NCBI GenBank assembly: GCA_905199135.1
Contig: CAJKFC010000027.1
Coordinates: forward strand, 1 to 19,638
From: an uncultured Eubacteriales bacterium
GTDB lineage: Bacteria > Bacillota > Clostridia > Oscillospirales > Butyricicoccaceae
Reading direction: 5' to 3'
Length of the DNA: 19,638 nucleotides
Under the pieces are notes generated by a model that saw only the letters and a list, made by a program, of their open reading frames with translations, was not told where the DNA came from and made no database searches. Below are positions 1 to 7,034 of the stretch, in pieces (positions within the stretch are counted from its first letter, which is position 1; each line of letters starts with the position of its first letter). A program made the position numbers and the translations under genes.

Positions 1-1
1 G

Positions 2-1426
2 GCAGCGGCAGCCGCAGTGCCTGCACCCATGCCCGCAGAGGAAGCAAAGGCTGAAAATGTGACAAAGGACATTGTCAAAGGCAGCCTTAAAAGGAGACAC
101 TTTAAAATAACCGATGTCAAGAGAGGCCCCGAAACCAAGATCGAGGGAACGACCCTCTACATCAGAGAGGGCATCGAGAAGGAGTGCGTAGCCGCCGAAG
201 ATCTCGTGGTCGACCTCAAGCTCGACATCATCACCCCCGACAGATATAACGAATATTCCGAGACCATAATGGATGTCCAGCCCATCGCCGTAAAAGAGTC
301 GGGCGAGATAGGCTCGGGCGTCACAAGGGTCATAGACGGCGCCATAATGATGGTCACAGGCACCGACGAAAACGGTGTTCAGATAGGCGAGTTCGGCTCC
401 TCCGAGGGAATACTTGAGGAGAACATCATGTGGAACCGCCCCGGCGCACCCGACAAGGGCGAGATATTCATCAAGACCAATGTCACCATAAAGGCCCACA
501 CCAATATGGAGCGTCCCGGTCCCTTCGCCGCCCACAGCGCCACAGATATAATTACTCAGGAAATAAGAACGGCCCTCAAAGCCCTTTCCGATGACCTCTG
601 CGTCGGTGAGGAGGAGTTTGTCCACACGAGACACAAGGGCAAGAAAAAGGTGGTCATAGTCAAGGAGATCATGGGTCAGGGAGCCATGCACGACAACCTC
701 ATTCTTCCCCAGGAGCCTGTCGGCGTAATAGGCGGCAAGCCCAATGTAGATCTGGGTAATGTGCCCGTGACGGTGTCGCCCCTGGAGGTCCTGGACGGCT
801 GTATCCACGCCCTCACCTGCATAGGCCCCGCCTCAAAGGAGACCTCGAGACACTACTGGAGAGAGCCTTTGGTGCTTGAATGTCTCCATGACGACGAGAT
901 CGACCTTGCCTGCGTGGTATTTGTCGGCTCGCCCCAGATCAACGCCGAGAAGTTCTATGTCTCCAAGCGCGTAGGCGCCACGGTGGACGCCATGGACGCC
1001 GACGGAGCTTTCGTCACAACAGAGGGCTTCGGCAACAACCACATCGACTTTGCAAGACACATCGAACAGATAGGCATGATAGGCATATCTGTCGTCGGCA
1101 TGTCCTTCTGCGCCGTACAGGGCGCGCTGGTGGTCGGCAACAAGTACATGACTCACATGGTCGACAACAACAAGAGCGAGAAGGGCATCGAGAACGAGGT
1201 GCTCTCCTGCAACACCCTCTGCAAGGAGGACGCTGTAAGAGCTCTCGCAATGCTCAAGTCGGCTATGGCGGGCGAAGCCGTGGCAAAGGCCGAAAAGAGC
1301 TGGAATCCCAATGTCAAATCTGTCAACATGGAGATCACCGACGAAGTAAACGGCGAAAAGACAGAGCTTGTCAAAAACGAGCAGTCGCTGCCCATGAGCC
1401 AGAAGAGAAAGGAAAAATACAACTAA
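2..1426 (+). CDS. prdA: D-proline reductase proprotein PrdA (5' end outside window)
   Basis: PrdA is the pyruvoyl-carrying proprotein of cytoplasmic D-proline reductase, which reductively opens D-proline to 5-aminovalerate in Stickland fermentation. The frame is already open at base 2 and begins in an Ala/Pro-rich stretch, so the N-terminal part lies to the left; 474 residues are visible, against roughly 630 for the family. The likely self-cleavage site is the Thr-Cys in HALTCIGPASKETS, with the Cys codon at 818-820. Cutting there leaves a C-terminal chain of 202 residues (about 22 kDa), matching the ~23 kDa pyruvoyl subunit known for this enzyme. The stop overlaps the next ATG (TAATG, 1424-1428). 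The ATG near base 29 is internal. PrdD and PrdE downstream resemble its two halves. Family assignment is firm; the cleavage residue is inferred by alignment logic. Confidence 0.93.
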   Translation, partial: AAAAAVPAPMPAEEAKAENVTKDIVKGSLKRRHFKITDVKRGPETKIEGTTLYIREGIEKECVAAEDLVVDLKLDIITPDRYNEYSETIMDVQPIAVKESGEIGSGVTRVIDGAIMMVTGTDENGVQIGEFGSSEGILEENIMWNRPGAPDKGEIFIKTNVTIKAHTNMERPGPFAAHSATDIITQEIRTALKALSDDLCVGEEEFVHTRHKGKKKVVIVKEIMGQGAMHDNLILPQEPVGVIGGKPNVDLGNVPVTVSPLEVLDGCIHALTCIGPASKETSRHYWREPLVLECLHDDEIDLACVVFVGSPQINAEKFYVSKRVGATVDAMDADGAFVTTEGFGNNHIDFARHIEQIGMIGISVVGMSFCAVQGALVVGNKYMTHMVDNNKSEKGIENEVLSCNTLCKEDAVRALAMLKSAMAGEAVAKAEKSWNPNVKSVNMEITDEVNGEKTELVKNEQSLPMSQKRKEKYN

Positions 1427-1623
1427 TGGCTTTAAACTACGGCGACAAGATAATATATATGGAAGGCATCATAAAAAAGGTGCACTCGGGCAGCGTCGAG
1501 ATAGACCTCTCGGGTAGGCTGGGTCATCTGACCATTCCGAAACGCATGATAATCTCCGACAAAGAGCTTGCGGAGGGGCAGCGGGTCGGCTGGAATATGA
1601 GCTTCATCGAACAGATTATATAA
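1426..1623 (+). CDS. Small conserved prd-operon protein (CBO2463/CBO2479-like)
   Basis: A 65-residue protein encoded between prdA and prdB. Its ATG overlaps the prdA stop by one base (TAATG), which indicates translational coupling. The sequence is predicted to be mostly beta-strand, with a G-x-I-K-K-V-H-S-G pattern followed by hydrophobic-polar alternation, like a small barrel; there is no signal peptide, membrane helix or cysteine. I recall a small protein of this size at the same place in clostridial prd operons, under the name CBO2463/CBO2479 domain protein. Its biochemical role is unknown to me; position suggests it supports assembly or maturation of the reductase. The call as a real gene rests on the overlap, the operon position and the tidy reading frame. 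Confidence 0.75.
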   Translation: MALNYGDKIIYMEGIIKKVHSGSVEIDLSGRLGHLTIPKRMIISDKELAEGQRVGWNMSFIEQII

Positions 1624-1644
1624 ATTACGAAAGGATGGATTTCC

Positions 1645-2364
1645 ATGAAAACCTATAAAGGACTTCAGTCGGAGATTTTTGTGCCGATAACTCCGCCGCC
1701 CGTGTGGACCCCCGTCACAAAGGAGCTCAAGGACATGACTGTGGCTCTCGCCACGGCGGCAGGCGTACACCACAAGGACGACAAGCGCTTTAATCTTGCA
1801 GGCGACTTCACATACCGCATCATAAAAGACACCATGCCGTCAGACGAGCTGATGGTCTCCCACGGCGGATACGACAACGGCGATGTCAATAAGGACATCA
1901 ACTGCATGTTCCCCATAGACCGTCTCCACGAGCTCAAAAAAGAGGGCTTTATCAAAAATGTCGCTCCCGTGCACATCGGATTTATGGGCGGCGGCGGCGA
2001 CCAGGACAAGTTCAAGAATGAAACAGGTCCTGCTATCGCAAAAATTCTAAAAGAGGAAGGGGTGGACGCCGTCATTCTGACGGCCGGCTGAGGAACCTGC
2101 CACCGCTCTGCCACACTTGTGCAAAGAGCGATAGAGGAATCGGGTATTCCTACGGTCATAATAGCTGCTCTTCCCCCCGTCGTAAGACAGACGGGCGCAC
2201 CGAGAGCTGTCGCTCCCCTCGTTCCCATGGGTGCCAACGCGGGCGCTCCCCACGATGTGGAGATGCAGACAGCCATAGTCAAGGGGGCTCTTGAAAGCCT
2301 CGAAACGATAACTCAGGCGGGCACGATTGTTCCCCTGCCCTATGAGTATATAGCAAAGGTTTAA
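1645..2364 (+). CDS. prdB: D-proline reductase selenoprotein subunit PrdB (UGA = Sec)
   Basis: PrdB is the selenocysteine-bearing subunit of D-proline reductase, whose selenol is thought to attack the substrate bound to the PrdA pyruvoyl group. A plain reading stops at TGA 2089-2091, but the same frame continues to TAA at 2362-2364, giving 239 residues with Sec at position 149 in the context TAG-U-GTCHRSATLVQRA. This U-x-x-C motif and the following HRSATLVQRA are typical of PrdB. A hairpin suitable as a bacterial SECIS follows the UGA (2104-2130). The start ATG has an AAAGGA site at a good distance. The stop overlaps the prdD start (TAATG). Annotated naively, this gene would be split into 148- and ~81-residue pieces. 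Selenocysteine insertion genes must lie elsewhere in the genome. Confidence 0.93.
2089..2130 (+). promoter_or_regulatory. UGA selenocysteine codon with putative SECIS hairpin
   Basis: The recoded TGA is at 2089-2091. Thirteen bases downstream, CGCTCT (2104-2109) pairs with AGAGCG (2125-2130), and an inner CAC (2112-2114) pairs with GTG (2119-2121) around a four-base apical loop. Bacterial SECIS elements are stem-loops immediately 3' of the UGA inside the coding region, and this one has fitting position and size. The pairing was seen by eye and not folded by energy calculation. Confidence 0.65.
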
Positions 2365-3110
2365 TGGAAAAAATATTTTCAAAGCTCACCGTCAAGGCTT
2401 TTCATGTGTCAGGCGTCACTTTGGCGGAAGAAAATACTTTGAACACAGGGGGCGGCATGACTGTCTGCCCCCGCTTTGATTTTGAGAGCGAGTACATCGA
2501 GAAAATCACCGTCACGGTGAGCAGTCCCGAAAACAGGGACATGAGGATAAACTCTGTCCTCGATGTAATACCGATTTCGGCAAAGGTGCTGGGCAAAATG
2601 GGCTCGGGCATCACCCACACCCTCACAGGCGTGTGCGTCATGCTGACGGGCTGCGACTCGGACGGCGTACAGTGCGCCGAATTCGGCTCTTCCGAGGGCA
2701 TTTTGAGGGAAAAAGTCACCTTCGGCGCCCCCTCCGCCCCTGAAAAAGACGATTACATCATAATTTTCGATGTGCTCTTTAAATCGGGCATAATGTCGAG
2801 CCGAAAGGCCATATACGAGGCCCACATGCTGTGCGACAGGTTCATTCAGCCCTTCAGGGAGATTTTGAGGGGCTTTAAGGGCGAGCTCTGCACCGAAAGG
2901 CACGACTACACCGACAGCATAAAGGACGGCAGGAAAAATATAGTGCTTTTAAAGCAGGTGGCGGCTCAGGGCGCTATGTATGATACCTATGTCTTTCCCA
3001 AAGAGCCGTCGGGAGCTTTGGGGGGCATGTCGGTCATAGATTTAGGCTCAATGCCCATAGTGCTGACCGCCAATGAGTACCGCGACGGAGCTCTCCGCTC
3101 CATGCAGTGA
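2364..3110 (+). CDS. prdD: PrdD, PrdA N-terminal-half paralogue
   Basis: A 248-residue protein similar to the part of PrdA before its cleavage site. Shared signatures are MGSGITHTLTG (PrdA: IGSGVTRVIDG), the GxDxxGVQxxEFGSSEGIL block, VLLKQVAAQGAMYDTYVFPKEP (PrdA: VIVKEIMGQGAMHDNLILPQEP) and GALGGMSVIDLGSMPIVLTANEYRDG. It ends at the position equivalent to the PrdA Thr-Cys processing site. The start overlaps the prdB stop by one base. In known prd operons PrdD is an accessory PrdA-like protein of unsettled function. No pyruvoyl-forming cysteine is present at its end (it closes with RSMQ), so it is unlikely to self-process. Confidence 0.88.
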   Translation: MEKIFSKLTVKAFHVSGVTLAEENTLNTGGGMTVCPRFDFESEYIEKITVTVSSPENRDMRINSVLDVIPISAKVLGKMGSGITHTLTGVCVMLTGCDSDGVQCAEFGSSEGILREKVTFGAPSAPEKDDYIIIFDVLFKSGIMSSRKAIYEAHMLCDRFIQPFREILRGFKGELCTERHDYTDSIKDGRKNIVLLKQVAAQGAMYDTYVFPKEPSGALGGMSVIDLGSMPIVLTANEYRDGALRSMQ

Positions 3111-3118
3111 GGTGAATT

Positions 3119-3583
3119 ATGGGAATAGGACCTTCCACAAAAGAGACCAGCAAATACCGCTTTAAGGACCCTCTTTTGAAGATAATTTCGGCAGATGAGG
3201 AATTAAATCTCGTTGCCGTCATAGTGCAGGGCACTCCCCAGAGCGAGAGGGAAAAGCAGTTTTCCGCCTATCGCTCGGCCGCCGTTGTCCGCTCCATGAG
3301 GGCAGACGGCGCCATAGTCACCACCGACGGATGGGGCAACAGCAACATCGACTTTGCCGCCGCCCTCGACGCTTTAGCCGACATGGACATTCCCGCCTGC
3401 GGCACCAGTTTTGTGGGAACGGCGGGAAAATTTGTGGTGCACAGCCCCAATCTCAAGGATGTAATAGACATAAACAAGAGCCAAAGCGGCACCGAGACCT
3501 GCGTCCTCGGCGAAAACTGTTTAAGCGAGCTCGATGCACGAAAGGCCGTCGCCATGCTCAAGCTCAAAATGAGAGGAAAATAA
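3119..3583 (+). CDS. prdE: PrdE, PrdA C-terminal-half paralogue
   Basis: A 154-residue protein similar to the pyruvoyl (C-terminal) chain of PrdA. Its start, MGIGPSTKETSKYRFKDPL, lines up with TCIGPASKETSRHYWREPL just after the PrdA cleavage site, and later blocks such as ADGAIVTTDGWGNSNIDFA match PrdA ADGAFVTTEGFGNNHIDFA. Gly3 replaces the PrdA Ile and there is no Cys at the processing position, so no pyruvoyl group is expected. The ATG lies 8 bases after the prdD stop with a GAGGTGA site between. Together PrdD and PrdE mimic a pre-split PrdA lacking the cofactor; a structural or chaperone role is an inference only. Confidence 0.88.
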   Translation: MGIGPSTKETSKYRFKDPLLKIISADEELNLVAVIVQGTPQSEREKQFSAYRSAAVVRSMRADGAIVTTDGWGNSNIDFAAALDALADMDIPACGTSFVGTAGKFVVHSPNLKDVIDINKSQSGTETCVLGENCLSELDARKAVAMLKLKMRGK

Positions 3584-3584
3584 C

Positions 3585-3854
3585 ATGAAAAAGCTTTTGA
3601 AAATCACAAACGAGTATATAAAAACCATGAAATGGGAAGATGTGGCCCTTCTCAAAGTGTGTCTCTTTTCCTTGGGACTTCTCAGCGGCATTTTCCTGAG
3701 AAGATCCGACAACAAGGCCGCAAAAGCGGCGGCAGGGGTCTCCTTCGCCGTGTCCTATGTGGTAATAATGAAGGATTTCATCACATTTTTGGTAAGCTCC
3801 TTCAGACAGGACAAGGAAGAAGAGGAAATCTTCATGGACTATATCCCCGAATAA
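3585..3854 (+). CDS. Small membrane protein at end of prd operon
   Basis: An 89-residue protein with a basic N-terminus (MKKLLKITNEYIKTMKW), two probable membrane helices (about residues 21-38 and 46-66, separated by the charged loop RRSDNKAAK) and an acidic tail (DKEEEEIF). The ATG is one base after the prdE stop, so it is probably co-translated. Small two-helix proteins of this kind are often mislabelled as permease of phosphate ABC transporter; nothing here supports a transporter component. Position suggests a link to the proline reductase system at the membrane, for example proline uptake or electron supply, but that is a guess. Confidence 0.7.
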   Translation: MKKLLKITNEYIKTMKWEDVALLKVCLFSLGLLSGIFLRRSDNKAAKAAAGVSFAVSYVVIMKDFITFLVSSFRQDKEEEEIFMDYIPE

Positions 3855-3856
3855 AT

Positions 3857-3881
3857 AAAACACCCCTCGGGGTGTTTTTTT
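3857..3881 (+). terminator. Terminator of the prd operon
   Basis: AACACCC and GGGTGTT form a stem around CTCG, followed by an unbroken T run through 3881. It lies 3 bases after the stop of the last prd-operon gene. Confidence 0.85.
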
Positions 3882-3977
3882 AATGGGGAAACGGCTATTA
3901 GGGCGGTACGGATTTTAATTTTTTGTTCTCTGTAACCCGCCCGTCGCCTACTGTCCCACAACTACACCAAATCACAG

Positions 3978-4036
3978 CGGAACGACACCGAGACTTTAAT
4001 TTTCCGTCCGTAGGGAACGACCTTTGTGTCGTTCCG
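3978..4036. repeat. Inverted repeat in the prd-mrp spacer
   Basis: CGGAACGACAC (3978-3988) is matched by its exact reverse complement GTGTCGTTCCG (4026-4036). The intervening 37 bases include GGGAACGAC, a second partial copy of the arm. The 326-base spacer 3855-4180 holds no convincing gene. Outside the terminator, this repeat and the mrp promoter I see nothing else in it. The arrangement resembles small dispersed intergenic repeats (MITE-like) seen in many Clostridia. Whether it occurs elsewhere in this genome cannot be seen here. Confidence 0.55.
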
Positions 4037-4116
4037 TCCCTCGTCCTTCGTCTTCTATTCATCAGTTTCACGCCTTGTGTCTCTCGCTATCCAATCCGCC
4101 GCCCCCTCCTTACCCG

Positions 4117-4144
4117 TTGACAAAACACCGATTTGGTATATAAT
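4117..4144 (+). promoter_or_regulatory. Sigma-A promoter of the Mrp-family gene
   Basis: TTGACA (4117-4122) and TATAAT (4139-4144), both consensus, separated by 16 bases. An AAAGGAG ribosome binding site follows at 4167-4173, ahead of ATG 4181. Confidence 0.88.
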
Positions 4145-4180
4145 TATATTGAATGAGTAAAACAAAAAAGGAGTATTCTT

Positions 4181-5002
4181 ATGGCAGAGTGCAATCACGA
4201 CTGCGCAAATTGCGCCTCGAAATGCGATAAACAGAGCTTTTTGGCCAAGCCCAACGAGCTTTCCAAAATTAAAAAGGTCATAGGCGTCGTCAGCGGCAAG
4301 GGCGGCGTGGGAAAATCCTTCGTCACCTCCATGCTGGCCTCCCTCACCCAGAGAACAGGTCACAACGCCGCAATTCTCGATGCCGACATCACAGGCCCCT
4401 CCATTCCCAAGGCCTTCGGCGTCAAGGGCAAGATTTACAGCACCGAAAAGGGCATGTTCCCCGCCGTCTCCCGTTACGGCACACAGATTATGTCCTTAAA
4501 TCTCCTTCTCGACAACGAGGACGACCCCGTCGTGTGGCGCGGCCCCGTCATCGCAGGCGCCGTAAAGCAGTTCTGGACAGATGTCATATGGGATAATGTC
4601 GACATAATGTTCATCGATATGCCTCCGGGAACGGGCGATGTGCCCCTCACGGTCTATCAGTCGATACCCCTTGACGGCATAATCGTCGTCACATCTCCCC
4701 AGAAGCTGGTGTCGATGATAGTGGAAAAGGCGATAAAAATGGCTCAGATCATGAATATTCCCGTGCTGGGAATTGTTGAAAACTTCAGCTATGTGGAGTG
4801 CCCCGACTGCAAAAAGCGCATAAGCGTTTTCGGCGAGAGCAACATAGACGAGGTGGCAAAGCAGAACGGCACCGAGGTGCTGGCGAGAGTGCCCATAGAT
4901 CCCCGGATTTCCGAGGCTGTGGACAACGGTCTTGTGGAGAGAATCGACGGCGAGTTCATGAAAGACGCCCTCAAAAAAGTCCTCTCCCTTCTGGACGAAT
5001 AA
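4181..5002 (+). CDS. mrp: Mrp/NBP35-family Fe-S cluster carrier ATPase
   Basis: A 273-residue cytoplasmic P-loop ATPase of the Mrp/ApbC/NBP35 group, which carries and delivers [4Fe-4S] clusters to apoproteins. The deviant Walker A GKGGVGKS is at residues 39-46, the DADITGPS switch region follows near residue 67, and IDMPPGTGD forms Walker B. C207-P-D-C210 is the conserved cluster-bridging CxxC of the dimer. The N-terminus carries four cysteines (C4, C8, C11, C15), an NBP35-like ferredoxin motif found in a subset of bacterial and archaeal members. The gene has its own promoter and terminator. A cluster-assembly role is known for the family; the particular client enzymes are unknown, though Fe-S enzymes are abundant in this metabolism. 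Confidence 0.92.
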   Translation: MAECNHDCANCASKCDKQSFLAKPNELSKIKKVIGVVSGKGGVGKSFVTSMLASLTQRTGHNAAILDADITGPSIPKAFGVKGKIYSTEKGMFPAVSRYGTQIMSLNLLLDNEDDPVVWRGPVIAGAVKQFWTDVIWDNVDIMFIDMPPGTGDVPLTVYQSIPLDGIIVVTSPQKLVSMIVEKAIKMAQIMNIPVLGIVENFSYVECPDCKKRISVFGESNIDEVAKQNGTEVLARVPIDPRISEAVDNGLVERIDGEFMKDALKKVLSLLDE

Positions 5003-5010
5003 TAAGAATA

Positions 5011-5037
5011 AAAGCAGGGTGCAAACCCTGCTTTTTG
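5011..5037 (+). terminator. Terminator of the Mrp-family gene
   Basis: AGCAGGGT pairs with ACCCTGCT around a GCAA tetraloop, followed by TTTTTG. An A run on the 5' side means it may also stop the convergent lipoprotein transcript. Confidence 0.85.
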
Positions 5038-5067
5038 TTATAACCGGAATAAATTATACGGATAGTA

Positions 5068-5940
5068 TTAAGAAATCTCGAGAGTTACGGTGTCTCTGCC
5101 GAAGAAATCTATTTCCATAGAGGAGCAGCTCTGTTCTTCGATATACGACCATGCGCTTTCGTCGGCCTTTAAATCGGATAAAAGCTTTTCGGCGAGAGGT
5201 TGGGCGTCGTCGTAGGAGTTACCGGACAGTATCTGTATATAGAAGACTCCATCGTCTTTTTTGCCGAATTTGCCTATTGTACCCTGCTCGTCGATGCCTT
5301 TGATGAATTCCATGGTTACATCTATGGCTGCCTGTTCATTCTCGGGAACATATGCTTTGACGCCGAAAATGCTGTTTCCGGAGACGGTTATTTCAACGCT
5401 GTGATTAAAGCCGCGGGTGCCTTCTTCGTTTTCAAAGTTATAGGTTATATTACGCATCCTGATGCTGGTTACCGCGTCCTGATTTTCCGCATCTGACAGG
5501 GCAGATACCCACTCCTGTCCCTGCGAATCGACCTCGGTCTGATCCTGGTCGGCATCGAAGGGAGCGGTGCAGTTCAGCGTAACGAAAAGATTGCCGAGAG
5601 GTCTTTCGCCGTTTGCCATATACAGATTGTCCTGTACTATTTCTACCGACTTGAATTCAAGACCGTCAATTTTGTCTACCGCCTCACGGTAGACTTTTTC
5701 TATCTGTTTTGCAGCTGTGTCATAGTCCATTTTAAGAACATAGGTGCACACATCTTCTTTGGTTTCCTGATCCATTCCTCTCAGTTCGTCCATCGCAGGC
5801 AGATTTTCGTAGTCTATCTCTGTTTTTTGTGTTTCGCTTGAGCCTGAGGTCTGCTGAGCTTCCGTAGGCTCTGTTTTTTCGCAGCCTGCAAAGGCAAAAA
5901 GCACCATGCACGCAAGCAGTAGTGACAACAGTTTTTTCAT
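5068..5940 (-). CDS. Uncharacterised lipoprotein
   Basis: A 290-residue exported lipoprotein. The signal peptide has a KK N-region and a hydrophobic core, and ends in a lipobox FAGC with Cys20 as the lipidated residue; a Thr/Ser/Gln/Glu-rich linker follows (about residues 21-42). The rest is acidic and soluble, with two repeated-looking alpha/beta stretches around CTYVLKMDYDTAAKQIEKVY and a C-terminal half with VFYIQILSGNSYDDAQPLAEKL; I do not recognise a family. The start ATG has a strong AGGAGG site (plus-strand CCTCCT near 5948-5954). It is divergent from the helix-turn-helix gene and convergent with mrp. It could be a substrate-binding or envelope-stress lipoprotein. Confidence 0.85.
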   Translation of the reverse strand: MKKLLSLLLACMVLFAFAGCEKTEPTEAQQTSGSSETQKTEIDYENLPAMDELRGMDQETKEDVCTYVLKMDYDTAAKQIEKVYREAVDKIDGLEFKSVEIVQDNLYMANGERPLGNLFVTLNCTAPFDADQDQTEVDSQGQEWVSALSDAENQDAVTSIRMRNITYNFENEEGTRGFNHSVEITVSGNSIFGVKAYVPENEQAAIDVTMEFIKGIDEQGTIGKFGKKDDGVFYIQILSGNSYDDAQPLAEKLLSDLKADESAWSYIEEQSCSSMEIDFFGRDTVTLEIS

Positions 5941-5973
5941 AATAATACCTCCTTTGTAAAAATTAACAGCAAA

Positions 5974-6001
5974 TACATAACATTATATAAAGTATTATGT
6001 A
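5974..6001. promoter_or_regulatory. Inverted repeat in divergent lipoprotein/regulator spacer
   Basis: TACATAA (5974-5980) and TTATGTA (5995-6001) form an inverted repeat with a 14-base centre that includes a minus-strand TATAAT (5982-5987). Its position between two divergent genes, over the likely lipoprotein promoter, makes it a candidate operator for the neighbouring regulator. I see no good -35 for the lipoprotein promoter, so the call is tentative. Confidence 0.4.
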
Positions 6002-6019
6002 AACAATAGAAATGATTGC

Positions 6020-6048
6020 TTGAATTTGTGTATATTTTATGAGATAAT
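6020..6048 (+). promoter_or_regulatory. Promoter of the helix-turn-helix regulator
   Basis: TTGAAT (6020-6025) and GATAAT (6043-6048) with a 17-base spacer, about 30 bases ahead of the ATG. A GGAGGGAAAGG ribosome binding site lies in between. Confidence 0.65.
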
Positions 6049-6077
6049 ATATTCAAAGAAAAATCGGAGGGAAAGGT

Positions 6078-6998
6078 ATGAAAAGCGTAAATATTTCAAA
6101 GGTGATACAGCAAAGGCGTACAGAGCTCGGGCTGACCAGGGAACAGGTATGCGAAGGTATATGCTCGCCCATGACGCTTCTGAGGATAGAACAGGGCACA
6201 AACACGCCTTCGAAATATATACTCGAATCTATATCCCAAAGACTGGGGTTGTCGCTCGAAAGATTTTCCTATATGCTTTCCGACGAGGATTTTGAGCTGG
6301 AGGAGCTCAAACGAAAGGCTATTGAACATTCCTGGCAGAGAAAATTTAAAGATCTTAAAGGAATAGGAGAAGAGATAGAGAAACATCCGAGATTCAAAGA
6401 TGACAATGTTTTGAGGCAGTTTGTGGAAAGAATTAAAATGGCATCGGAGCTCTATTGCAATGAAGATTCAAAAGATCATATTGAGCTTTTGGAAGAAACA
6501 GTAAAGCTTACCGTTCCGCAATATAAAGAGGAGAATATAGAGAATCTGATTTTGTCCAATGAGGAAATAAAAATAATTAACGGAATAGCAAATAGATATA
6601 TAGATGTCGAAAAAGACGGCGAGAGAGCCATATCCATATATAAAAAGCTTTTGAACAATGTGGAGAAAAACTATCTCGACGGCAGAGACAGGCATGAGCT
6701 CATAATACTTCTGACATATAACCTCTCGAGAGCTCTCGGCAGAATGGATTACTACAAAGAGGCTCTCGAGGTGGCGGAAAAAGGTCTTACGGTGTGCGGA
6801 GAGCATGGCACACCGAGAAAATATGCAGAGCTTCTTATGAACAAAGGCTACGGTCTTTGTTCAATACACAGACAGCAAGAAGGTGAGTTTGTACTCAAAA
6901 CAGCTTATAACATTTTAAAACTGATAGGTTACACGCCATACTGTGAGATTTTGGAAAGAGACTGCCAAAATCTTTTCGGATTTGATGTCAGAAAATAA
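6078..6998 (+). CDS. XRE-family regulator with helical-repeat domain (RRNPP/Rgg-like)
   Basis: A 306-residue putative transcription factor. Residues ~6-60 form a Cro/C1-type helix-turn-helix (VIQQRRTELGLTREQVCEGI, then a recognition helix with TLLRIEQG). From ~75 onward the protein is entirely alpha-helical with TPR-like pairs, including GERAISIYKKLL, DYYKEALEVAEKGLTVCG and KYAELLMNKGYGLCSIHRQQ. This architecture is that of RRNPP and Rgg/MutR regulators, which are gated by small secreted peptides. I see no dedicated short peptide gene beside it; the 35-base gap to the next (convergent) gene leaves no room for one. It is divergent from the lipoprotein, and the accessory membrane-protein array begins just beyond it. 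These are its likeliest targets, by position only. Confidence 0.85.
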   Translation: MKSVNISKVIQQRRTELGLTREQVCEGICSPMTLLRIEQGTNTPSKYILESISQRLGLSLERFSYMLSDEDFELEELKRKAIEHSWQRKFKDLKGIGEEIEKHPRFKDDNVLRQFVERIKMASELYCNEDSKDHIELLEETVKLTVPQYKEENIENLILSNEEIKIINGIANRYIDVEKDGERAISIYKKLLNNVEKNYLDGRDRHELIILLTYNLSRALGRMDYYKEALEVAEKGLTVCGEHGTPRKYAELLMNKGYGLCSIHRQQEGEFVLKTAYNILKLIGYTPYCEILERDCQNLFGFDVRK

Positions 6999-7034
6999 GG
7001 CAAAGACGGAGTATTTATACACCCTTGTATGTCT

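Noticed and set aside
2047..2382. Minus-strand frames across prdB and its UGA
   Set aside because: They overlap clearly coding plus-strand sequence with a family match and have no ribosome binding site or homology that I can see.
3108..3110. TGA at the end of prdD as a second selenocysteine codon joining prdD to prdE
   Set aside because: Read-through reaches TAG after five codons, and prdE is in a different frame with its own ribosome binding site.
3923..4120. 65-residue plus-strand frame in the prd-mrp spacer
   Set aside because: No ribosome binding site, low-complexity composition, and it runs across the inverted repeat.
6999..7034. Terminator between the regulator and the convergent array gene
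   Set aside because: AAAGAC/GTCTTT and ATACA/TGTAT can pair, but the stems are short and no T run follows on either strand.
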